In this document: piece by piece, positions 54,356 to 63,500 of the stretch
Numbering within the stretch: the first letter of the stretch is position 1
Layout: every line of letters starts with the position of its first letter
Source of the DNA: Mesobacillus jeotgali
GTDB taxonomy: Bacteria > Bacillota > Bacilli > Bacillales > Cytobacillaceae
DNA length: 64,000 nucleotides
Assembly (NCBI RefSeq): GCF_031759225.1
Contig: NZ_CP134494.1
Coordinates: forward strand, 560,001 to 624,000
Direction: 5' to 3'
Made by a program: the position numbers and the translations under genes
Notes under the pieces: generated by a model
Seen by the model: the letters and a program-made list of their open reading frames with translations, nothing else
Told to the model about the DNA's origin: nothing
Databases searched by the model: none

Positions 54356-55123
54356 TTGGAACTGACGATTTTATTTGAGTATGGCTGGGTATTGTTATTA
54401 CTGATTGCTTTAGAAGGGTTGCTGGCAGCCGATAATGCTTTAGTATTGGCGATCATGGTCAAACACCTTCCGGAAGAGCAGCGGAAAAAGGCGCTTTTCT
54501 ATGGTCTGGCCGGGGCTTTTGTTTTCCGCTTTGGGTCTCTATTCATCATTTCTTTTCTCGTCGATGTCTGGCAGGTGCAGGCAATCGGGGCTCTATACTT
54601 GTTGTTCATTGCCATCAATCACATAGTCAGGAAGCTTTATTTCAAGAAATTGGAAGATGAAAATAAAGCGGATGAGAAAAAGAAATCAGGTTTCTGGGCA
54701 ACTGTTTTTAAGGTAGAGCTTGCAGATATCGCGTTTGCAGTCGATTCAATCCTGGCAGCTGTGGCACTCGCGATGACGCTGCCGAACACAAACCTGCCTG
54801 CGATTGGCGGGATGGATGGAGGCAAGTTCCTCGTCATTTTCGCCGGGGGCCTGATCGGGTTGATCATCATGCGTTTCGCAGCCAACCTGTTTGTAAAACT
54901 GCTTCAGTCAAGACCTGGCCTTGAGATTGCTGCGTTTGCAATTGTTGGCTGGGTAGGCGTCAAACTGGCTGTATTGACACTGGGGCATAAGGATATTGGA
55001 GTCATTTCCTACGAATTCGCGCATTCTGTTGAATGGAAGCTGTTCTTCTACACTGTCCTCATCGGCATTGCAGCTACTGGCTGGTTCATGTCGAAGGAAA
55101 AAACAGTAAAGCAGGCTGCTTAA
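54356..55123 (+). CDS. TerC-family membrane protein, probable Mn2+ exporter (MeeY/YkoY-like)
   Basis: A 255-residue protein with seven to eight helices. The two family motifs with acidic metal-binding residues are EGLLAADNALVLAIMVKHLP (about 21-40) and VELADIAFAVDSILAAVALA (about 122-141). TerC proteins such as YkoY/MeeY of B. subtilis export manganese and support metalation of secreted enzymes. The Mn2+ riboswitch upstream agrees. TTG 54356 is seven bases behind AAAGGGGG. The FbpB-like gene 21 bases upstream is in the same transcript. Confidence 0.9.
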   Translation: MELTILFEYGWVLLLLIALEGLLAADNALVLAIMVKHLPEEQRKKALFYGLAGAFVFRFGSLFIISFLVDVWQVQAIGALYLLFIAINHIVRKLYFKKLEDENKADEKKKSGFWATVFKVELADIAFAVDSILAAVALAMTLPNTNLPAIGGMDGGKFLVIFAGGLIGLIIMRFAANLFVKLLQSRPGLEIAAFAIVGWVGVKLAVLTLGHKDIGVISYEFAHSVEWKLFFYTVLIGIAATGWFMSKEKTVKQAA

Positions 55124-55280
55124 ATATGTCAGAGGAATTTGAAGGATCAATGCAAAGAATAGTTATTGAGTAACTGTTAATAATGAATGGCGTTTACAGT
55201 GGGAGAAAAGCTCCAAATGTCCTGACCATTAAATTATGTGATAAAATAATGAGAAATATGTAGTTGGAGGTTGATCCCTT

Positions 55281-56606
55281 TTGGGAACGGAGATAGTCAT
55301 ATTATTGATCCTGATAGTTTTGAACGCTTTTTTTGCGGCATCAGAGATCGCGCTGATTTCTTTGAATGACAATAAAATAAAATTAATGGCTGAAAGCGGT
55401 GACCGCAAAGCGCAAATGCTCCACAATCTGACATCTGAACCAAGCCGGTTCCTGGCGACAATCCAGATTGGCATCACACTTGCCGGGTTCCTGGCGAGTG
55501 CGTTCGCAGCTGAAAGCTTTGCCGGAAGGATGGCAGTATTGTTAAGCGAAATGGGCGTGCCGCTTTCCCAAAGCATGCTTGAATTAGTGTCTGTCGTAAC
55601 GATCACATTGGTGCTGTCTTATTTTACCCTTGTACTTGGAGAATTGGTCCCGAAGCGGCTTGCGCTGCAAAAGGCAGAACCGATTGCGATGTTCGCCGCT
55701 GCTCCTTTGACGGTATTATCCAAGATTTCATCTCCATTTGTTAAGTTATTGACGTTATCGACGAACGGAATCGTCCGATTGTTTGGAGTCGATCCAAATG
55801 CGGATGAAGAGAATGTGACAGAGGAAGAAATCCGCATGATGGTCGATGTGGGCATGGAAAAAGGAACGATTCAGGATACAGAGAAAGAGATGATCAACAA
55901 CATCTTTGAATTCGATAATAAGACGATCTCTGATATCATGACACACAGGACCAACATTGTCGCTCTTTCTGTTGATACCAGCCTGAAAGATACGGTTGCC
56001 ATCGTCAACAGGGAAAAGTACACAAGAATGCCTGTGTATGAAGGAAGTATCGACCATATCATTGGAATCCTTCATACTAAGGATTTGATTCCGTTCATTG
56101 AATGTGGTGATCAAGAAGTATTTGACCTTAGAAGCATGCTTCGCGAACCAAGCTTTGTCCTGGAATCCATGCATCTTGATCAGTTATTCAAGGTAATGCA
56201 GCAGAGCAATCTCCATATGGCGGTTGCGATCGATGAATATGGCGGAACGGATGGAATTGTGACGATTGAGGACTTGATTGAGGAAATCGTCGGCAATATT
56301 TTCGATGAGCATGATGAGCCGGAGCTTGACGCCGCTGAAATTGTCCAGGTAGACACTAACCAATATGTGATGGATGGTACGCTTAATTTATATGAAGTAG
56401 AGGATGCTCTAAAAATAGAACTCCCAAGCGAAGAATATGATACATTAAGCGGATTTGTCCTTGGGCAGCTTGGATATATCCCCGCCGCGGATGAACATCC
56501 AGAGGTTGAATATCAGGATATCGTGTTTGCCGTTGCGGAAATGGACGACAGAAGAATTGCTCGTGTTAACATTAGAATAAAAGACTCTGCAGCAGCAACT
56601 GAATAG
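55281..56606 (+). CDS. CNNM/CBS-domain hemolysin-family transporter
   Basis: A 441-residue protein. The CNNM (DUF21) membrane domain with about four helices covers residues 1-190 (AFFAASEIALISLNDNKIKL, GITLAGFLASAFAAESFAG, LGELVPKRLALQKAEP). Two CBS domains follow (about 205-335: MTHRTNIVALSVD, DEYGGTDGIVTIEDLIEEIV), then a CorC_HlyC domain (about 350-435). Members such as YhdP/MpfA take part in Mg2+ or other cation efflux; the hemolysin name is historical. TTG 55281 is ten bases behind GGAGG. It follows terC by about 160 bases. Confidence 0.9.
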   Translation: MGTEIVILLILIVLNAFFAASEIALISLNDNKIKLMAESGDRKAQMLHNLTSEPSRFLATIQIGITLAGFLASAFAAESFAGRMAVLLSEMGVPLSQSMLELVSVVTITLVLSYFTLVLGELVPKRLALQKAEPIAMFAAAPLTVLSKISSPFVKLLTLSTNGIVRLFGVDPNADEENVTEEEIRMMVDVGMEKGTIQDTEKEMINNIFEFDNKTISDIMTHRTNIVALSVDTSLKDTVAIVNREKYTRMPVYEGSIDHIIGILHTKDLIPFIECGDQEVFDLRSMLREPSFVLESMHLDQLFKVMQQSNLHMAVAIDEYGGTDGIVTIEDLIEEIVGNIFDEHDEPELDAAEIVQVDTNQYVMDGTLNLYEVEDALKIELPSEEYDTLSGFVLGQLGYIPAADEHPEVEYQDIVFAVAEMDDRRIARVNIRIKDSAAATE

Positions 56607-56620
56607 CAACGGAAAGAACA

Positions 56621-56652
56621 AAAGCATAGGGGCGCCCCTATGCTTTATTTTT
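56621..56652 (+). terminator. Strong terminator after the CNNM/CBS gene
   Basis: AAAGCATAGGGGC (56621-56633) directly adjoins its complement GCCCCTATGCTTT (56634-56646), then ATTTTTAT. Confidence 0.88.
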
Positions 56653-56659
56653 ATTCAAG

Positions 56660-56690
56660 AAGCGCAGGAACGTGTATCCTGCGCTTTTAC
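56660..56690. terminator. Second hairpin of the dispersed family
   Basis: AAGCGCAGGA (56660-56669) pairs with TCCTGCGCTT (56677-56686), then TTACTCTT. It lies between convergent genes. Confidence 0.75.
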
Positions 56691-56692
56691 TC

Positions 56693-57131
56693 TTATTCAT
56701 AAATATAACTGATGACATCCAGTGCCTGATCGATCGTTTCTACCGTAACATTCGCTTTATTGGAAAGTTCCTTCAAAGGATATCAAGGATTCAGGTCTGA
56801 CGATAATCGTCGGTTTGTTCATCGCGATCGCAGTGCTGGCGTCCATCGCGGTGTTCCATTGTTTATACTTTTCACCGAAAAGGGCGATGACGATATCGGA
56901 TTTTTGCATTAAAACCTGCGTCCTGAAATTGTTGATATCAGATGCCGCATCGTCCTTATACACATTGCCCGGCTGTTCCCCGAGGATATCCTCGCCAATA
57001 TTGTCAGAGCGATCATGGTTAGTCTGCGGTCCAACGAAGACCAATGGCAAATTCTTTTCCTTCGCCTTTTTCGCCACCTGATCCCGCCAATCATCATGAA
57101 TCTGCCCAGCTAAATACACCGTTAATTCCAT
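56693..57131 (-). pseudogene. YtoQ-family gene with a C-terminal frameshift
   Basis: The frame from ATG 57131 (GGAGGGTG upstream) encodes the YtoQ-type segment YLAGQIHDDWRDQVAKKAKE, then NNFRTQVLMQKSDIVIALFG, KQWNTAMDASTAIAMNKP and IIVRPESL, then leaves the family pattern and stops at 56757. The expected C-terminus (PLKELSNKANVTVETIDQAL, then DVISYIYE and stop at 56693-56695) is present in another frame. The break is near 56778-56786, consistent with a small indel: about two bases missing or one extra. YtoQ is a small conserved protein of unknown function. Sequencing error is an alternative. Confidence 0.75.
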
Positions 57132-57255
57132 CGTAACACCCTCCATTTGTTTATATTCTCATTCAATCATAGTAAACTTTACTGATAATTCAAAGGAATT
57201 AGGATGGGTGATTTTACTGTGAAAGTTGAAACCTGAATTAGGACTAAAACCATTT

Positions 57256-57411
57256 ATGTGCCCGGATTCGGTGTGAGTGAAGAAAACCGGTAACATGAAC
57301 AGGCTCTATGTGCCCGGATTCGATGAGAGTGAAGGAAACCGGTAACATAAACAGGCTCTATGTGCCCGGATTCGGTGAGAGTGAAGAAAACTGGTAACAT
57401 AAACCAGCCCG
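57256..57411. repeat. Three tandem 52-bp hairpin units
   Basis: Units beginning TATGTGCCCGGATTCG start at 57256, 57308 and 57360, exactly 52 bp apart. Arms ATGTGCCCGG and CCGGTAACAT (first copy 57257-57266 and 57288-57297) pair at 8 of 10 positions, with an 11-base spacer between hairpins. Apart from the array, the 450 bases before the next gene hold nothing else recognised. Confidence 0.88.
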
Positions 57412-57581
57412 GACTGGGGAGGTTGGTACAATCATTACTACACATTAGTGGCAGGAGCACAATAGCCTTCCGGATTATTCTGAATCCCTAACATAACTAA
57501 TTCTTATACCTTTTCATTAGAAACATTAAATTTCCTTATCAAACTAACAGGAATATAATGGATTTTAGGAGGTGTATGAAA

Positions 57582-58316
57582 ATGGATTATGTCATTCTGT
57601 TTTTCATTGGAATTTTAGCGACGACGATTGGAACTCTGGCAGGTGGCGGGGGCTTGATTAGTTTGCCGTCGATGCTCGTACTGGGAATTCCGGTGCATTC
57701 GGCGATTGCAGCCAATAAGGTTTCGAATACGGTCAGCTCCTTCACGAGCTTTTATCATCTTTATAGAGAAAAGAAAATCACTTTTAAGGAATCGTTTTGG
57801 ATTATCCCAGTCAGCCTGATTGGCGGAGTCAGCGGCGGGTTCATTGCTTCGAAAATATCAAGTGAAGACATGTATGTGGTGGCGATTGGCCTGCTGGTTT
57901 TTGCTTTCCTCGCCTCATTCCTGGGAAAAGGGAGCATGTCTGGTGATCAGCCATTAAAGCCTTCAGGTAAAAGTGTCCCGGGGTTATATGCAATCGGAAT
58001 TTATGATGGACTTTTTGGACCAGGACAGGGAACGCTCATGCTGTATTTATTTGACCATTTGAACATCGCTTACATCCGTGCGGTCGGATATGTCCGTCTT
58101 GCCACGTTTTCGAGCTGTTTAGGTGCTGCGATTACCTATATATCAACAGGTGCTGTGATTTGGCCAGTGACCCTCGCTTTGATGCTTGGTTCAGTGACAG
58201 GAGCGCAAATTGGCGTCAGGATCGCCAGCAAATTGAACCCGAACTATGTCAAACCGATTCTGCGAGTAATGACAGTGGCGCTTGTTGTGCAGATCTTTTT
58301 TGAAAAAGTGTTGTAG
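57582..58316 (+). CDS. TauE/SafE-family membrane permease (DUF81)
   Basis: A 244-residue protein with about eight helices in two repeats. The signature of the first is GTLAGGGGLISLPSMLVLGI followed by HSAIAANKVSNTVSSF; that of the second is YDGLFGPGQGTLMLYLF with RAVGYVRLATFSSCLGAA. The family exports sulfite, sulfoacetate or related anions; substrates differ widely. ATG 57582 is eight bases behind AGGAGGTG; in-frame ATGs at 57558 and 57576 are worse placed. It is monocistronic. Confidence 0.87.
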   Translation: MDYVILFFIGILATTIGTLAGGGGLISLPSMLVLGIPVHSAIAANKVSNTVSSFTSFYHLYREKKITFKESFWIIPVSLIGGVSGGFIASKISSEDMYVVAIGLLVFAFLASFLGKGSMSGDQPLKPSGKSVPGLYAIGIYDGLFGPGQGTLMLYLFDHLNIAYIRAVGYVRLATFSSCLGAAITYISTGAVIWPVTLALMLGSVTGAQIGVRIASKLNPNYVKPILRVMTVALVVQIFFEKVL

Positions 58317-58423
58317 AGTGTTCCCAGGAAATGGGCTGATACCCCACATGCCATTCCAGTATTTTCCTAATATGCTAGAATGGGAATATGGTATTTTGAA
58401 CCATTTTTAAAAGGGGGAGTGAC

Positions 58424-59203
58424 ATGTCTGCGGAGGTATTATCAATCACCGGCCTGACTAAGTCTTATGGCAGCAAAGAGGTGCTGAGAGGGATTGATTT
58501 AAAGGTTAATAGAGGAGAAATCATTGGATATATAGGGCCGAATGGCGCGGGTAAAAGCACGACGGTAAAACTGATGCTTGGGCTTGAAGAAGGATATTCC
58601 GGGAAGATTGAGATTTTCGGGGAGGATATCGTTGGACAGGGTGAACGCTATAAGCAGAGAATCGGTTATATTCCCGAGACGTCGGAAATGTATGATTCGC
58701 TAACGGCCCAGGAGTATTTGACGTTCGTGGCCGAGCTTTACGGGATGGATTATGACGATGCGGACCGGAAAGCGGAGCAGCTGTTTGATGTGTTTGGCCT
58801 TCGTGATGTCTACCATTCGCGGATCTCTTCTTTTTCGAAAGGGATGAGGCAGAAGACGCTGATTGTTTCGAGCTTTCTGCATAATCCGGATCTCCTGTTC
58901 CTGGATGAACCGTTGACGGGTCTGGATGCGAATAGTGTGATGGTGTTCAAAGAAATCCTTGCACGGTTCGCAGCTGAGGGGAAGACGATTTTTTATTCTT
59001 CCCATATCATGGATGTCGTCGAGAAGATCAGCAACCGGATTGTCCTGCTGCATGGAGGCCATATCGTGGCAAATGGGAGTTTCGAAGAATTGAAGACTCA
59101 GAGCCAGGCAGGTTCGCTCGAGAATATTTTCAACCAGATGACCGGTTTTCATGAGCATGAGAACCGTGCCGCTGAATTTGTATCCATTGTCAGGGAGGGA
59201 TGA
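58424..59203 (+). CDS. ABC transporter ATPase (exporter)
   Basis: A 259-residue ATPase: Walker A GPNGAGKST, Q-loop YIPETSEMYDSLTAQEYL, signature FSKGMRQKTLIVSSFL, Walker B LLFLDEPLTGLDAN, H-loop YSSHIMDVVEK. The signature deviates from LSGGQ, as often in Bacillus two-gene exporters such as the YthP type. AAAGGGGG precedes ATG 58424. The stop lies inside the first codons of the permease region, so the two are coupled. The substrate is unknown. Confidence 0.87.
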   Translation: MSAEVLSITGLTKSYGSKEVLRGIDLKVNRGEIIGYIGPNGAGKSTTVKLMLGLEEGYSGKIEIFGEDIVGQGERYKQRIGYIPETSEMYDSLTAQEYLTFVAELYGMDYDDADRKAEQLFDVFGLRDVYHSRISSFSKGMRQKTLIVSSFLHNPDLLFLDEPLTGLDANSVMVFKEILARFAAEGKTIFYSSHIMDVVEKISNRIVLLHGGHIVANGSFEELKTQSQAGSLENIFNQMTGFHEHENRAAEFVSIVREG

Positions 59204-59205
59204 CG

Positions 59206-60819
59206 ATGGAGAATTTTTTCATATTAAGGCTGCTTGATGTATTCAAACCTCTCTTTTTAAAAATGGGCGTAGAGTACAAAACGATGCGCCGGATCCTTCA
59301 AGTCAAACTGACGATGGACCAGCGCCGGAAGCCGACGGTGTTCAATCAGTCTATGAAGAAGAAGGATAAGCCGGAGACGAATGAATTTTTCAAGTCCCTA
59401 TGGATTTATGGCTTGTTCGGATTGATGCTGATCCCGTTTTTATTTTTAAATGATAACTATCTGTTTCAGGTGTCCATCCTGTTCAGTATTTTCATGTTCA
59501 TTATCATGACGACACTCATTTCCGATTTTTCATCGGTGCTGCTCGATTTGCGGGATAAAAGTGTGCTCGACACGAAGCCAGTCAATTCGAAGACGGTGAG
59601 CATGGCAAAACTGCTGCATGTGACGATTTATATGCTGTACATAACCCTTGCCACAACAATGATTCCTTTGGTGGTCAGCGTTATCTTCAAAGGGATTTTG
59701 TTCTCGGGACTGCTGCTCGTTTCATTTGCGATGGCGGATGTTTTCATCATTGCCTTCACGGCGTTGCTGTATTTGTTTATTTTGCGATATTTTGACGGTG
59801 AGAAGCTGAAGGATATCATCAACTATGTCCAGATTGCCCTATCCGTCGGAGTCATGGTTGGCTATCAGGTCGTGGCGCGGTCTTTTGAGTTGGTGAATCT
59901 CGATTATCAACTGGATTTTGCCTGGTGGCAGCTGCTGCTTCCGCCCATGTGGTTTGCTGGACTGTTCGAAGTCCTGCTTGGGGACAGCAGGAGTTTCGGC
60001 AATCTGATTTTGACGCTTTTTGCCGTGCTTGGACCTATTGTGTCCATCCTTTTGTATGTAAAAATGATTCCTGACTTCGAACGCAATTTGCAGAAACTGA
60101 CCGCTCAGACAGGCAAGAAAAAAGCGGGCAGCAAGTGGAAGGTGTTTCGATCCATGCCTTTCTTTTTCTCCAAAGAGGAACTGCCATTTTTCCGGTTCAC
60201 GAGGATCATGATGAAAAACGAGCGCGATTTCAAGCTGAAGGTGTATCCTTCCCTAGGATTTGCCATCGTGATTCCATTTGCGTTCATGTTCAACAGCTAT
60301 TCCATGATGAGTTTTGAGGAATTCAGGGCGAGCAGCTATTATTTAACCATCTACTCGATCCTGCTGGTCATCCCGACGTCGGTCATCATGCTCGCGCATT
60401 CCGGTTCCTATATAGGAGGCTGGATCTACCAGGTCGCAACGCTGAAAAATCCTTTCATCATCAATAAAGCGGCATTGAAGGCATTCCTGTTCCAGCTATT
60501 TTTGCCATTGTTCCTGCTCGTATCGATCATGTTCAGCTTTCTGTTCGGGCTTAGAATTTTGGATGATTTGATTGCCGTATTAGTGGCTGCGTTGATTTTT
60601 ACAGTGCTCTGCTACCTGGCAGGAGAAAAGGAACTTCCCTTTTCACAGCCATTTGACGCCGTAAAGCAGAGTGGGGATATCAGAATCTTTCTGCTGTTCC
60701 TCATCATCCCAGTCTTTGTAGGACTGCACTTTTTAGCATTGAAGGTGCCATTTGGGGTCTTAGGTTATGGAGTTCTAATGTTTGTATTGAATTTGGTGTT
60801 GTGGAAGAGGTTGAAGTGA
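59206..60819 (+). CDS. ABC exporter permease (large, about 12 helices)
   Basis: A 537-residue membrane protein starting MENFFILRLLDVFKPLFLKM, then about 12 predicted helices, with cytoplasmic loops KPTVFNQSMKKKDKPETNEF and PDFERNLQKLTAQTGKKKAG. It belongs with the ATPase just upstream and resembles the large permeases of the YthQ type by size and layout. ATG 59206 is seven bases behind AGGGAGG and just after the ATPase stop. The substrate is unknown. A terminator follows. Confidence 0.78.
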   Translation: MENFFILRLLDVFKPLFLKMGVEYKTMRRILQVKLTMDQRRKPTVFNQSMKKKDKPETNEFFKSLWIYGLFGLMLIPFLFLNDNYLFQVSILFSIFMFIIMTTLISDFSSVLLDLRDKSVLDTKPVNSKTVSMAKLLHVTIYMLYITLATTMIPLVVSVIFKGILFSGLLLVSFAMADVFIIAFTALLYLFILRYFDGEKLKDIINYVQIALSVGVMVGYQVVARSFELVNLDYQLDFAWWQLLLPPMWFAGLFEVLLGDSRSFGNLILTLFAVLGPIVSILLYVKMIPDFERNLQKLTAQTGKKKAGSKWKVFRSMPFFFSKEELPFFRFTRIMMKNERDFKLKVYPSLGFAIVIPFAFMFNSYSMMSFEEFRASSYYLTIYSILLVIPTSVIMLAHSGSYIGGWIYQVATLKNPFIINKAALKAFLFQLFLPLFLLVSIMFSFLFGLRILDDLIAVLVAALIFTVLCYLAGEKELPFSQPFDAVKQSGDIRIFLLFLIIPVFVGLHFLALKVPFGVLGYGVLMFVLNLVLWKRLK

Positions 60820-60851
60820 AGAGGAATGGCGGAAAACTGTCAGACTTTCTG

Positions 60852-60890
60852 GAAGCACGAGGGCGATGAACTCTGCTTCTTTTTTTGTCG
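60852..60890 (+). terminator. Terminator after the ABC exporter
   Basis: GAAGCA-C-GAG and CTC-TGCTTC pair with one bulged base, followed by TTTTTTT. Confidence 0.82.
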
Positions 60891-60973
60891 TTATTTTCAG
60901 AAAACTACGGTTATTGTATGGGATAATATGTTAAAATTCGATTGAAGTCTTAAATGAAATTGGAGCGATTGAA

Positions 60974-61729
60974 TTGTCGATTGAGATTATAGAACAAAAC
61001 AAAAAGAGCTGGAATACAGTAGCACATCATTTTAACGGGAAGGATGCCTTGCCAAGTTACGGTCCTTTTGCGCAACGTGAAGAGGAGTTAGGGTTGTTTG
61101 GTGAACTGAGCAATAAAAAGGTCCTTGATATTGGATGTGGAAGCGGGCATTCACTTGCCTATATGGCGGAAAAGGGTGCGAGTGAACTTTGGGGAGTTGA
61201 TTTGTCGGAAGCCCAAATCAATACAGCAAGAGAAACTCTTAAAGAGGTAAAAAACAACTTATTCTGTGCCCCAATGGAGTCAGATATTGGACTGCCAAAA
61301 AAGTACTTTGACGTGGTCTACTCTATTTATGCCATTGGCTGGACAACTGACCTTGCTGCTACGTTTCAATTGATCCATTCCTATTTGAAGCCAGGCGGCT
61401 CCTTTATATTCAGCTGGGATCATCCATTATACGCTCATTTGAAAAGCCAGAATGGTGAAATTCATCTTGATGGGTCCTATCAGAATGAAGGGGTCACGCA
61501 GTACGAAAATTTTAAAGGCGAAGAAGCACCAGTCGTCATCCCTAAAAGGAAGATGGCCACCTACATAAATGAATTGATTAAAGCAGGTTTTACGATAGAG
61601 TCAGTGATTGAAAGTGATGTTTCATCTGGATTTGATGGCGTGGATGAGGAAATATCAGATCGTTACTATTCTTTGTATAAGGCTAGGAGATTTCCGACAA
61701 CGATGATCATTAAATCCATCAAAGGGTGA
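60974..61729 (+). CDS. Class I SAM-dependent methyltransferase
   Basis: A 251-residue protein with motif I VLDIGCGSGHSLAYMAEKG (about residues 49-67), motif post-I LWGVDLSEAQI, motif II DVVYSIYAIGWT and LIHSYLKPGGSFIFSWDHPL. These are features of the UbiE/Methyltransf_11 type acting on small molecules or RNA; the substrate cannot be told. TTG 60974 is preceded by TTGGAGCGA. It is followed four bases later by an unrelated membrane-anchored protein gene, probably in one transcript. Confidence 0.87.
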   Translation: MSIEIIEQNKKSWNTVAHHFNGKDALPSYGPFAQREEELGLFGELSNKKVLDIGCGSGHSLAYMAEKGASELWGVDLSEAQINTARETLKEVKNNLFCAPMESDIGLPKKYFDVVYSIYAIGWTTDLAATFQLIHSYLKPGGSFIFSWDHPLYAHLKSQNGEIHLDGSYQNEGVTQYENFKGEEAPVVIPKRKMATYINELIKAGFTIESVIESDVSSGFDGVDEEISDRYYSLYKARRFPTTMIIKSIKG

Positions 61730-61733
61730 TTAG

Positions 61734-62450
61734 ATGAAAAAAATACATTGGCTCATTTTAGTAGGTGTATTGGTTTTAATCGTAATGGGCTTGTTTTTGT
61801 ATCAAAAAGCTACTGATGATACTTATAAGGGGATGACGATTATCCCCGAGGATCATGAAGATATCCCTTTATTTGAGGGATTGGAACCTAGAGAACACAA
61901 TTATGTTATCGGTGGAGATCATTGGACTGAGATCTATGACTTTTATTTAAAGGAACTTCCTAAGCATGGCTGGAATTTAGAGTTCGAAGGTTCCGCCCTT
62001 GACGATGGGGAACCAGATAATGATTGGGGCGGTTTTCATTCAGGCTGGAGAAAAAATGGATTCGATGGGGAATTATACATCTCATCTTACTATAATCAAC
62101 ATGAAGACCAGACTGAGGTGAAGTTTGACAAGACCCCAAGATATAGTTCTACAACTTGGATTCAAAATATCCCGGAAAGTATATGTGTATATCAAAGTTT
62201 AAAAGATGAAGCCTGTACTAAAATCAATGATCCAACTAAAATCCAGCAAATTGCTGCCTTCATAAATGATGGAATTGATTGGGAAGAAGAAGTTCCACAC
62301 CGTGAAAATTCAGGCGCGATTGACTTTGGGGACATAAAAATAACAGTTCTTTATGGAAACGAAATAGATCTTTATTTCCAGTCTGAAAAAGGTACAAAAA
62401 TGATGAAAGCAGATCCTGACTTCTTTGAACTTACAAATCTGTCTCAATAG
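61734..62450 (+). CDS. Membrane-anchored protein of unknown function
   Basis: A 238-residue protein with one N-terminal helix (WLILVGVLVLIVMGLFLY) and an acidic extracytoplasmic part rich in Asp, Glu and aromatic residues: EIYDFYLKELPKHGWNLEFE, DNDWGGFHSGWRKNGFDGEL, then a second part from about 165 (INDPTKIQQIAAFINDGIDW). No family is recognised with confidence; the first half resembles small domains of lipoproteins that hold a YxxxLxxxGW element. It begins four bases after the methyltransferase gene. It has no terminator of its own before 62483. Confidence 0.7.
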   Translation: MKKIHWLILVGVLVLIVMGLFLYQKATDDTYKGMTIIPEDHEDIPLFEGLEPREHNYVIGGDHWTEIYDFYLKELPKHGWNLEFEGSALDDGEPDNDWGGFHSGWRKNGFDGELYISSYYNQHEDQTEVKFDKTPRYSSTTWIQNIPESICVYQSLKDEACTKINDPTKIQQIAAFINDGIDWEEEVPHRENSGAIDFGDIKITVLYGNEIDLYFQSEKGTKMMKADPDFFELTNLSQ

Positions 62451-62482
62451 GCTTGTTCAACAATGAAATTTTTAAATTTGGG

Positions 62483-62509
62483 CTCCCTATTTAAAGGGAG
62501 TCTATTTTT
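62483..62509 (+). terminator. Terminator
   Basis: CTCCCT and AGGGAG pair around ATTTAA, followed by TCTATTTTTC. Confidence 0.72.
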
Positions 62510-62618
62510 CTTTAAAGGACTATTTTTGAGTATATTCGGTAATCCTGTGTTCAACACATAACCTCGCGCATATAGTTATAGTTAACAACATTTTAATGTG
62601 CAGCGAGGTGATGACATC

Positions 62619-63347
62619 ATGTTTTCTGTTTCGGGAATGCAGGGTTTTGAGTTGTTTTCTGCTGAGCATTTGATTACTCTTGGGATTTTCTTTGGGGTTT
62701 GTCTTGGATTGGTGTTATTCAGAAATCAAATCAGGCCGCATAAAAATGTTTTGAAATGGATGATCTTTTGGACTCTGGTGGCATGCCAGGTTTCGCACCA
62801 GCTTTGGCTCATCCTGACCGGGCAATGGCAAATTGGCGACCTTCCTTTGCATATGTGCTCGATGAGTTCCTTCCTTGCGATGTACTTGTTTTTAAAGAAG
62901 AGTGTAAAAGGTTTTTATGTGCTCTACTTCATAGGCAGTTTGCCAGCGATCTTAGCCATGGTTACACCTGAAATGTCTTATACCTTTCCTCATTTCGACT
63001 ATATCGAATACTTCCTCAATCACTCAGCCATTCCGATTGCCGTATTGTATTTCATCCTTTTTGAAGGCTACAGAGTTCCCCGCAAAGCCATTCTTTTCAC
63101 TTATCTAGTAGTGAACATCGTTGCCGTCCCAATCTTCCTTTTCAATTTACTGTTTGATACGAATTTCTTTTACCTGGCGAGTCCAACAGAAGCGAAGACC
63201 ATCCTGAGCTTTTTTGGCAGCGGGATCATGTATTACTTGAATCTTGAAGCTGCGGCACTCATCGTTTTCAGTATTACCTATATGCCGATGTGGCAGCTGA
63301 TTAAAGTGGAAAATCGTAAAAAGTTAATCAGCACCTACGAGCAGTAA
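62619..63347 (+). CDS. YwaF-like TIGR02206-family membrane protein
   Basis: A 242-residue protein with six to seven helices. FELFSAEHLITLGIFFGVCL at the N-terminus, WQIGDLPLHMCSMSSFLAMY, YFIGSLPAILAMVTPEMSYTF and the His-rich FPHFDYIEYFLNHSAIPIAV are typical of the YwaF/TIGR02206 group. The function is unknown. ATG 62619 follows GAGGTGA by eight bases; the in-frame ATG 21 bases earlier lies before that site. It is monocistronic. Confidence 0.83.
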   Translation: MFSVSGMQGFELFSAEHLITLGIFFGVCLGLVLFRNQIRPHKNVLKWMIFWTLVACQVSHQLWLILTGQWQIGDLPLHMCSMSSFLAMYLFLKKSVKGFYVLYFIGSLPAILAMVTPEMSYTFPHFDYIEYFLNHSAIPIAVLYFILFEGYRVPRKAILFTYLVVNIVAVPIFLFNLLFDTNFFYLASPTEAKTILSFFGSGIMYYLNLEAAALIVFSITYMPMWQLIKVENRKKLISTYEQ

Positions 63348-63500
63348 TGAGGAATGCCATGATGGTCATTGCTCTTCGATCTTCTTTTAATCTATGAAAT
63401 CTTGCATATTATGACTAACAAAAAATGTAATTTAAATGTATAATATAGTAAAAAATTACTATGTTTACAAGATTATTCAGAAGAGAAGAAGGGTGTTCAT

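Noticed and set aside
57254..57460. 68-codon minus-strand frame with repeated amino acid pattern
   Set aside because: The pattern is only a translation of the 52-bp hairpin array; there is no ribosome binding site and no recognisable domain.
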